From positions 1-38,332 of the forward strand of contig NZ_FWWW01000027.1 in assembly GCF_900176135.1 (NCBI RefSeq): DNA of 38,332 nt, read 5' to 3'. Shown here piece after piece: positions 32,890 through 38,332 of this stretch (the first letter of the stretch is position 1; each line of letters begins with the position of its first letter). The notes under the pieces are model-generated. The model was not told the DNA's origin. It made no database searches and was given only the letters and a program-made list of their open reading frames with translations. The position numbers were made by a program, and so were the translations under genes. This DNA comes from Hymenobacter roseosalivarius DSM 11622. Its GTDB lineage: Bacteria > Bacteroidota > Bacteroidia > Cytophagales > Hymenobacteraceae.

Positions 32890-35800
32890 ATGAGAGAGAT
32901 TTATCTGCTACTTATCGGCTGCTTCCTGTCAACTTTATCGTGGGCCCAGGTAACCACCAGCGCGTACGAAGGCCTGGTAAACGACCGAACCGGCGCTCCG
33001 ATTCTGGGTGCTACCGTGGTCCTCGTTCACGTGCCGACTGGTGCCCGCAACGGCACCCAATCGGACCCTGGCGGCAAGTTCCGGCTAAACAACCTCAAGC
33101 CGGGCGGGCCCTACGCGGTGCAGGTCAGCTTTGTGGGCTACACCGCCCAAAGCAAGGACGACCTGTTCCTGAGCCTGGGCAAAGTGGCGCGGCAAGCATT
33201 TATCCTGGTCGAAGCCGCAACGGAGCTGGGCGAAGTGGCCGTGGTGGGCAACAAGAGCGACCCGTTCACGGCCGACAAAAACGGCCAGGCCTACCACCTC
33301 AGCCAGCAGGCCATCCAAAACGTGCCGACGCTGAACCGCAGCTTGGGCGACCTGACCAGGCTCATGCCCCAGGGCAACAAAAACTCCTTCGGCGGCTCCA
33401 ACTACCGCTTCAACAACCTGAGCATCGACGGCATGGCCACCAACGACGTGCTCGGCTTTCAGGAGCCGGCCAGCGGCGCCGCCGGCTCGGTGGCGTCGGG
33501 CACGCCCGGCGCTTTGGCCGGCACCCAGCCCATTTCCATCGACGCGCTGGAGGAGATTTCCGTCGTCATCGCACCCTTCGACGTCACCTTGGGGAATTTT
33601 ACGGGGGCCAACATCAACGCCGTCACCAAGAGCGGCACCAACCAATTCAAGGGCAGCGTCTACAGCTTTGCCCGCAACCAGCTTATCACCGGCAAGAGCG
33701 TCGATGAGCTGCGCACGCCCATTTCCAGGTACTACGACATTCAATCGGGCTTCAGCCTGGGCGGCCCCCTTATCAAAAACCGGCTGTTTTTCTTCGGCAA
33801 CTACGAAAACCAGCGCCGCGAGGAGCCGGTGCTCTACGCCCCCGGCCAGCCCGACGCCAACGTGCCGCTGGCAGTAGCCCAGCAAATCAGCAACCACCTC
33901 ATAACCCGGTACGGCTACGACCCCGGCACGTTTGGCACCGCCACCATTCAGCGCAACAGCGACAAGTTTCTGCTGCGTCTCGACTACAACCTCTCCGATA
34001 AGCACCGCCTCAGTCTGCGCGACAACTACGTGACCGGCTTCGCCGACAACCTCGAACGTTCGGCCACGGTCCTCAACTTCGGCAACCAGGGCTTCCGCCA
34101 CCACAGCCGCACCAACAGCCTGGTGGCCGAGCTGAAAAGCACGTTCAGCAACCAGCTCTCCAACCAGTTGATTGTGGGCCTGAACACGGTGTCGGAAAAC
34201 CGCAGCTACGACGGGCGCATCTTCCCGCACCTCGAAATCAACTACAACACTGCCACATCCATCTTCGCCGGCACCTACCGCGAAGCCGCCGTGTACGGCT
34301 CCAGCCTGAGCACCACCCAGCTCACCGATAACATGACTTTCTTCAAAAACCGGCACACGCTCACGGTGGGCACCACCAACGAGCTCAACAACATCGAGTA
34401 CCGCTTCCTCACCGCCTTCAACGGCCGCTGGCAGTACTCCTCGGTCGATGCGTTTTTGAACGACCGCCCCAACCGCGTGCGCGGGGTGTACAACACCGAA
34501 AACAACGACGCCGACTTCAACAAAGGCCTGCCTTCGGCCAACTTCCGGGTGATGCTGCTCAGCCTCTACGGCCAGGACGACTACCGCGTCAGCAACCGCC
34601 TCAACGTGCAGGTGGGCGTGCGCCTCGACATGCAGGTGCACCCGGATAAAATCCCGGTCAACCCGGCCGTATTCAAAAACCCGGAGTTTGCCCGGTACCA
34701 GAACAAGTTCGGCGGCGTGCCGCAGGTCAACCCCCGCCTGAGCTTCAACTACCAGCTCAACGAGGCCAACACCATGCAGCTGCGCGGCGGCTCGGGGCTG
34801 TTCACGGGCCGCATCCCGTTTGTGTGGTATGCTTACGCCCACTACGTCTCCGGCAACCGCTACAACAACATCGACTTCCGCCCCACCGGCGTGCTGCCCA
34901 TTGCCGAGGACCTGTCGGCGCTGCAGTCGGTGCAGCCCGGCATCGCCGAAATCAACCTCATCGACAACGACTTTAAGCTTCCCCGCGACTGGAAATCGAC
35001 CCTGGCGTTTGACGTGAAGCTGCCCTACGACTTCACCTTCACCGCCGAGGGCCTCTTTTCAAAGGTGGTGACCGGTATGCTGTTTCAGTCCATCAATTTC
35101 CGAGAGAACAAGCTCAACTTCGAAGGCGCCGACACCCGGCCCTACTTCGCCACCACCGGCAGCGCCGCCAAAATCGACCCCGCGTTTACCAACGTCTTCG
35201 TGATGTCGAACACCAACCAGGGCTACAACTACAACGCCACGTTCACCCTCACCAAGCGCATCCCGAACCACCTCGATGCCACCGCCGGCTACAGTTACGG
35301 CCAGAGCAAGGACCTCGTGAACGGGGTACGCGTGTCGCCGGCCGCCAACTACGAGTGGAACCAGTCGCTGGTCGCGAACACCCCCGCGCTGGCCTTTTCC
35401 AACTTCGACTTGCGCCACAAGTTCATCGGCAACGTCTCCTACAACCTCAACCTGTGGGGGAAAACCGCCGTCTCGGCCAGCCTCATCTACCTTGCCCGCT
35501 CGGGCAGCCCGTTCAGTTTTGTGTACGAGGGCGATGTGAACCGCGACGGCTCGGCCAAAAACGACTTGCTGTACGTGCCGCGCAACCGTTCCGAAATCAA
35601 CCTAGCCAACATCACCAACACCCAAGGGACCGTGCTGGTGACGGCCCAGCAGCAGTACGACCAGCTGGAAAAACATATTGCCAACGATGAATACCTCGCC
35701 GGCCGGCGCGGCCGCTACGCCGAGCGCAACGGCGCCCGCACCCCCTGGACCCAACAGCTCGATTTGCGCCTCACGGCCAAGCTGCCGGTAACCAAAGCCG

Positions 35801-36045
35801 GCAGCCAGCGCCTGGAAGTTTCCTTCGACTTTATCAACTTCAGCAACCTTCTGAACAAGGACTGGGGCCGCCAGTACTTCGTGCCCAACATCAACAACTC
35901 GGGCTACGCCCTGCTCGATTTTGTGCGCATCGAGAACAGACAGCCCGTTTACCAATTCAAAAATCCGGGCGGCACGCCCTGGCAAACCGACCCCATTAAC
36001 TCGCGCTGGCAGGGGCAAGTAGGGCTGCGGTATGCATTTAACTAG
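32890..36045 (+). CDS. TonB-dependent receptor, Oar-like
   Basis: A 1051-residue outer-membrane receptor. After the signal peptide (MREIYLLLIGCFLSTLSWAQ) comes a carboxypeptidase-regulatory-like beta-sandwich domain (about 21-110; GLVNDRTGAPILGATVVLVH, GKFRLNNLKPGGPYAVQVSF). The plug has LSIDGMATNDVLGFQEP and IDALEEISVVIAPFDVTLG. The rest is a long beta barrel ending in a Phe-Asn pair. It imports a substrate of unknown identity using TonB energy. The gene is not obviously linked to the arsenosugar genes except by position. Confidence 0.9.
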   Translation: MREIYLLLIGCFLSTLSWAQVTTSAYEGLVNDRTGAPILGATVVLVHVPTGARNGTQSDPGGKFRLNNLKPGGPYAVQVSFVGYTAQSKDDLFLSLGKVARQAFILVEAATELGEVAVVGNKSDPFTADKNGQAYHLSQQAIQNVPTLNRSLGDLTRLMPQGNKNSFGGSNYRFNNLSIDGMATNDVLGFQEPASGAAGSVASGTPGALAGTQPISIDALEEISVVIAPFDVTLGNFTGANINAVTKSGTNQFKGSVYSFARNQLITGKSVDELRTPISRYYDIQSGFSLGGPLIKNRLFFFGNYENQRREEPVLYAPGQPDANVPLAVAQQISNHLITRYGYDPGTFGTATIQRNSDKFLLRLDYNLSDKHRLSLRDNYVTGFADNLERSATVLNFGNQGFRHHSRTNSLVAELKSTFSNQLSNQLIVGLNTVSENRSYDGRIFPHLEINYNTATSIFAGTYREAAVYGSSLSTTQLTDNMTFFKNRHTLTVGTTNELNNIEYRFLTAFNGRWQYSSVDAFLNDRPNRVRGVYNTENNDADFNKGLPSANFRVMLLSLYGQDDYRVSNRLNVQVGVRLDMQVHPDKIPVNPAVFKNPEFARYQNKFGGVPQVNPRLSFNYQLNEANTMQLRGGSGLFTGRIPFVWYAYAHYVSGNRYNNIDFRPTGVLPIAEDLSALQSVQPGIAEINLIDNDFKLPRDWKSTLAFDVKLPYDFTFTAEGLFSKVVTGMLFQSINFRENKLNFEGADTRPYFATTGSAAKIDPAFTNVFVMSNTNQGYNYNATFTLTKRIPNHLDATAGYSYGQSKDLVNGVRVSPAANYEWNQSLVANTPALAFSNFDLRHKFIGNVSYNLNLWGKTAVSASLIYLARSGSPFSFVYEGDVNRDGSAKNDLLYVPRNRSEINLANITNTQGTVLVTAQQQYDQLEKHIANDEYLAGRRGRYAERNGARTPWTQQLDLRLTAKLPVTKAGSQRLEVSFDFINFSNLLNKDWGRQYFVPNINNSGYALLDFVRIENRQPVYQFKNPGGTPWQTDPINSRWQGQVGLRYAFN

Positions 36046-36343
36046 TAGCAGTTTAAAAGGCGAGAGCCCGGCCGGAAGTTTCTGGCAACAAGCCTAGCCG
36101 CTGTGGGCTTGTGCGTCCCTGCCAGGAGTGCGCCAACGCCTGCCGCCGCTATGAGCAGGCCGGCCGCATGGGCGTATCACCATCGCTGATTGCCAGCAAA
36201 AAGGAAAGGCTGGATGCAGGGCCAGTCTTTCCTTATCCTGCTAACTAAATATCCAGGCAGGCCTCAGTTTTGCCGGAAATCGTAGCCCGTGCTTGTTATC
36301 CCTACTCAAGGACTAAAGCATGCCGGTCCGACGTGCCGGCGGC
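36046..36343. other. Intergenic region between the receptor and DUF547 genes
   Basis: 298 bases between two convergent genes. A terminator-like hairpin is present at 36201-36234. Otherwise there is no gene with a recognisable product. Confidence 0.5.
36201..36234. terminator. Terminator-like hairpin between convergent genes
   Basis: AAGGAAAGGCTGG (36201-36213) pairs with CCAGTCTTTCCTT (36222-36234) with one G-U pair, an 8-base loop, and A- and T-rich ends. It lies between the receptor gene and the convergent DUF547 gene, so it could serve both. Confidence 0.5.
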
Positions 36344-37147
36344 CTATTGTTCGTTGAGTTTCCAGTTGTAGTCCAGGAAGGTGACCGGGGTTTGCTCGTC
36401 GATTTTCGTTTTCGAGTATCGGTTTACCCATTTGGCCACCGACTGGCCATCTTTGGTCCAGTCGCCCTTGTACCAGTCAAAGTATTTGGAGAGCTGTGCC
36501 TTGCCGGGACTGATGCTGTTTTTGGCCGGGTTGTTCAGAAAATCGCGGCCCTGGTCATCGAGCTGGTCATCGAGGCGGGCGGCTGTGTACGCTTCGTTGC
36601 GCAGGCGCGGGCAGCTCAGGGCCGCGCACACCAGCGCGAAGTGGATGCGCGGGTCGTCGTACTTCTTGCGCAGCGTGCCGTGCTCGATGTTGTCCAGGCT
36701 CATCTTCTCGCCCCCGATGCTGAAAAACTTCGCGGCCCAAGGCGTCGTGACGAAGGGAATCTGAATGGCGGAGCCAATGTCCTTGATGCTCCTGACGGGG
36801 TAGTAATTCAGAATTAGCCGGATGGTGTAGGCATTGTAAGCGTTTATCCAGTACGTCATTTGCTCCTGTTTGCTCCAACTGGCCGCGGGCGGGTTCTGGC
36901 TCAGCAGCGCCAGGTATTGGTTGAATTCTTTCTCGTCGGCCTTGAAGCCTTTGTAGTTGACCAGGCCCTGCTCGTTCACATGCTTTTTCAGCAGCCGGTC
37001 ATAGCCGCTGTGGTCCACCACGGGGCCGGCGGCGGCCACCGCGTAAGTAGCCACCGGCAGCAGGGTCGGAATCAGCGTAGTGAAGGCCGTCAGCACGGCG
37101 GCCCCTCCGGCAAGGATGGTCAGGACGAGCAAGGCAAGAATTTTCAT
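36344..37147 (-). CDS. DUF547 domain-containing protein
   Basis: A 267-residue protein with an N-terminal hydrophobic segment (MKILALLVLTILAGGAAVL) indicating export or an anchor. DUF547 signs are MTYWINAYNAYTIRLILNYYP, FFSIGGEKMSLDNIEHGTLR and FALVCAALSCPRLRNEAY. The family function is not established; such proteins are often found near arsenosugar or redox genes in Bacteroidota (inference). A TGTAAGG-N15-CGACTA promoter motif lies just upstream. Confidence 0.85.
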   Translation of the reverse strand: MKILALLVLTILAGGAAVLTAFTTLIPTLLPVATYAVAAAGPVVDHSGYDRLLKKHVNEQGLVNYKGFKADEKEFNQYLALLSQNPPAASWSKQEQMTYWINAYNAYTIRLILNYYPVRSIKDIGSAIQIPFVTTPWAAKFFSIGGEKMSLDNIEHGTLRKKYDDPRIHFALVCAALSCPRLRNEAYTAARLDDQLDDQGRDFLNNPAKNSISPGKAQLSKYFDWYKGDWTKDGQSVAKWVNRYSKTKIDEQTPVTFLDYNWKLNEQ

Positions 37148-37187
37148 GGGTTTGGCGTTAGCAGCAAGATTGGTGAATCTGAAGCCG

Positions 37188-37215
37188 TAGTCGGTCGGCC
37201 TGCCCCGCCCTTACA
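37188..37215 (-). promoter_or_regulatory. Candidate ECF-sigma promoter of the DUF547 gene
   Basis: On the minus strand TGTAAGG (37215-37209), a 15-base spacer and CGACTA (37193-37188), ending 40 bases upstream of the ATG at 37147. It is a full match to the motif at 18489-18516. Confidence 0.55.
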
Positions 37216-37350
37216 CGGCCCCTCATAATTCTCTATCTGCGACAACTTCCGGACAAGCCTCACATGTCGGCATCACTGTATACAGGCATGAAATAACAAA
37301 ACCCGTATGACCGATAAAACTCCCAGCGATACGATATTTAATAATCTGTG

Positions 37351-37358
37351 TATGTTTG
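37351..37358 (+). promoter_or_regulatory. Bacteroidota-type -7 box candidate
   Basis: TATGTTTG matches TAnnTTTG exactly, but no good TTG is found 19-21 bases upstream. The start would fall at the first base pairs of the inverted repeat at 37361. Confidence 0.3.
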
Positions 37359-37360
37359 GA

Positions 37361-37395
37361 ATAAGTTATGATAATCTTCCCTTATCATAACTTAT
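37361..37395 (+). repeat. Perfect 14-base inverted repeat (hairpin)
   Basis: ATAAGTTATGATAA (37361-37374) and its exact reverse complement (37382-37395) with a 7-base loop TCTTCCC. It is followed six bases later by an intrinsic terminator. It could be an operator, a recombination site or the first stem of a small RNA. Confidence 0.55.
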
Positions 37396-37400
37396 AACGG

Positions 37401-37428
37401 AAAGCCACCAAAACGGTGGCTTTTTCTT
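37401..37428 (+). terminator. Intrinsic terminator
   Basis: AAAGCCACC (37401-37409), a 5-base loop, GGTGGCTTT (37415-37423) and a T-rich tail (TTTTTCTTT at 37421-37429). No gene on the plus strand ends nearby, so it may terminate a short transcript that begins in this gap. Confidence 0.75.
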
Positions 37429-37583
37429 TGTTCAGATAGGTAGCGATTAGGAAACGTTATCGATAAGGGTAGCATCAAATGAATGGCAAATAATTAGGGT
37501 CGATAATTAAGCGCGTTAGGACTTAAGTTTCAACCCAGGCTACTAACAGCTGTGGAACTACGATGTAGTCCAATAACCTCTGC

Positions 37584-38285
37584 CTACTCCCGCCCTTTCA
37601 AGCTCCAATTGCTATCCTCCGTTTTTATTCCCAAGCTGTGCACCTGACTGGCCAGGTTGTTGAGTTGGGCGGTGAAATCGGTATCTCCTAGCCGGGCGTT
37701 TATCTCTGCTCCTAGCACGCGTAGGCAATTGGCGTGATACACAAACTGGTAGCGCAGTTGCAGCAGTTCCTCCTCGCTCAGGGGCTGGTTACGGCCATCA
37801 AAGACGGGAAGAGCTTCCCAATCTACCGGCGTAAAGCGCATCGTCACTTGGTTCTCCCCGTCATGCTCCCCTACGGACTCCCGCACAAATCCAGCGGCGC
37901 GGGCCACCCACTCGGAGGCCTCAAATTCTTCCTCCCCAAAGTTCTTACTGATGGATACCTGCTGGGTTTGTCGGTCCTGCAGCAAGTGCGGCAGAATCAC
38001 CTCACGCAGGGCAGTACTCAGGTAGCGCTGGCGCCGATGCGCCGGCAGCACCAACCAGTGTAGGTCCGATTCGCCCATGGCTACCACTATCCCGACGTAC
38101 TGCTCGGGGTTCCGAATCAGGTAGAGAGAATAGCCGTTCATTGCGGACGTGGTGTCCGGTTCGGGGGCCTGGGCCCAAGCCTTTGCCCAATGCACGGAGT
38201 CCGTGAGGGGGCGAATAAAGAGAAGTAGTTCACCGGGTTGGCCATTAGCCCGGTCAAGGTAGGCGATAAGGTTCTCGTTCGTCAT
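37584..38285 (-). CDS. GNAT-like acetyltransferase fold protein
   Basis: A 233-residue protein. The middle part reads GYSLYLIRNPEQYVGIVVAMG, then LHWLVLPAHRRQRYLSTALREVILPHLL, a GNAT-type arrangement with the acetyl-CoA loop (RRQRYLSTAL) slightly altered from the Q/R-x-x-G-x-G/A consensus. A helical C-terminal part follows from about 165. Substrate unknown. No partner gene is seen within the window. The start at 38285 is the only good one, but no clear promoter is visible before the window end. Confidence 0.6.
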   Translation of the reverse strand: MTNENLIAYLDRANGQPGELLLFIRPLTDSVHWAKAWAQAPEPDTTSAMNGYSLYLIRNPEQYVGIVVAMGESDLHWLVLPAHRRQRYLSTALREVILPHLLQDRQTQQVSISKNFGEEEFEASEWVARAAGFVRESVGEHDGENQVTMRFTPVDWEALPVFDGRNQPLSEEELLQLRYQFVYHANCLRVLGAEINARLGDTDFTAQLNNLASQVHSLGIKTEDSNWSLKGRE

Positions 38286-38332
38286 TATTCAATTACTTAG
38301 TGCTTAACAGCCCCTATAGAATCGTGAGAACT

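Larger units (their letters stand above)
37216..37583. other. Intergenic region with hairpins, no gene
   Basis: About 370 A/T-rich bases that stand out from the GC-rich coding around them. It contains a -7-like box, a 14-base inverted repeat and an intrinsic terminator (listed separately). No open frame of convincing length or similarity was found. Confidence 0.5.

Noticed and set aside
33085..34842. A 585-codon minus-strand open frame inside the TonB-dependent receptor gene
   Set aside because: No recognisable motif, Val/Ala/Glu-biased composition and complete overlap with a well-supported receptor.
37361..37395. Possible tRNA or phage attachment site at the inverted repeat
   Set aside because: No cloverleaf or integrase gene is visible; kept only as a hairpin and possible small RNA element.
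1..38332. CRISPR arrays, rRNA or tRNA genes
   Set aside because: No regularly spaced repeats and no rRNA or tRNA-like conserved sequence were seen on reading through both strands.

Overview
The window looks like an accessory region from a GC-rich Bacteroidota bacterium, most likely a Hymenobacter-type Cytophagales (inference). Signs for this are an Oar-like TonB-dependent receptor, Bacteroidota-type -7 boxes (TAnnTTTG) before the AbiE pair and the mer operon, a DUF3179 protein, arsenosugar genes and high-GC coding. No rRNA, tRNA or CRISPR array was seen. Several decayed IS remnants and pseudogenes mark it as a mosaic.

Layout: 28-1790 is an AbiE-type toxin/antitoxin pair with a 44-bp palindrome over its promoter. 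1904-2539 is a broken GMC oxidoreductase. 2610-4585 holds an FMN reductase and a haloalkane-dehalogenase-like hydrolase. 4591-5490 (minus) is an ECF sigma factor with a small anti-sigma-like protein. 6071-9062 is a mercury operon (ArsR-type regulator, MerTP fusion, MerA), followed by a second disulfide oxidoreductase at 9149-10501 and an IS3 remnant. 10956-13550 (minus) holds a hydrolase/OsmC fusion and a DUF3179 protein. 13836-18323 (minus) is an operon of FAD/NAD reductase, membrane 4Fe-4S protein, cellulose-synthase-like glycosyltransferase and a hydrolase stub. 18524 onward (plus) is a glycosyltransferase and a truncated partner cut by a second IS3 remnant. 19685-25776 is an efflux cluster in which the RND permease and the periplasmic adaptor form one reading frame, followed by a TolC-type channel. 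25777-26787 is a remnant zone with an IS481 fragment and a 165-bp MITE-like element. 26788-32785 carries the arsenosugar set (TIGR04283-type glycosyltransferase, ArsM, ArsS) interleaved with TlpA, sterol desaturase and an outer-membrane protein. 32890-36045 is the TonB-dependent receptor, 36344-37147 (minus) a DUF547 protein and 37584-38285 (minus) a GNAT-like protein.

The most notable result is a repeated, oriented, bipartite sequence, TGTAAGG-N15/16-CGACT(or C), found six times and only between genes. It lies upstream of the ECF sigma gene itself, the FAD reductase/4Fe-4S/glycosyltransferase operon, the divergent glycosyltransferase, the TlpA/sterol desaturase pair and the DUF547 gene, plus one copy divergent from the sigma gene with no clear target. 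I read this as the promoter of the local ECF sigma factor, which would make the scattered genes one regulon of redox and envelope functions, physically interleaved with arsenosugar synthesis. This is inference from the sequence and has not been tested.
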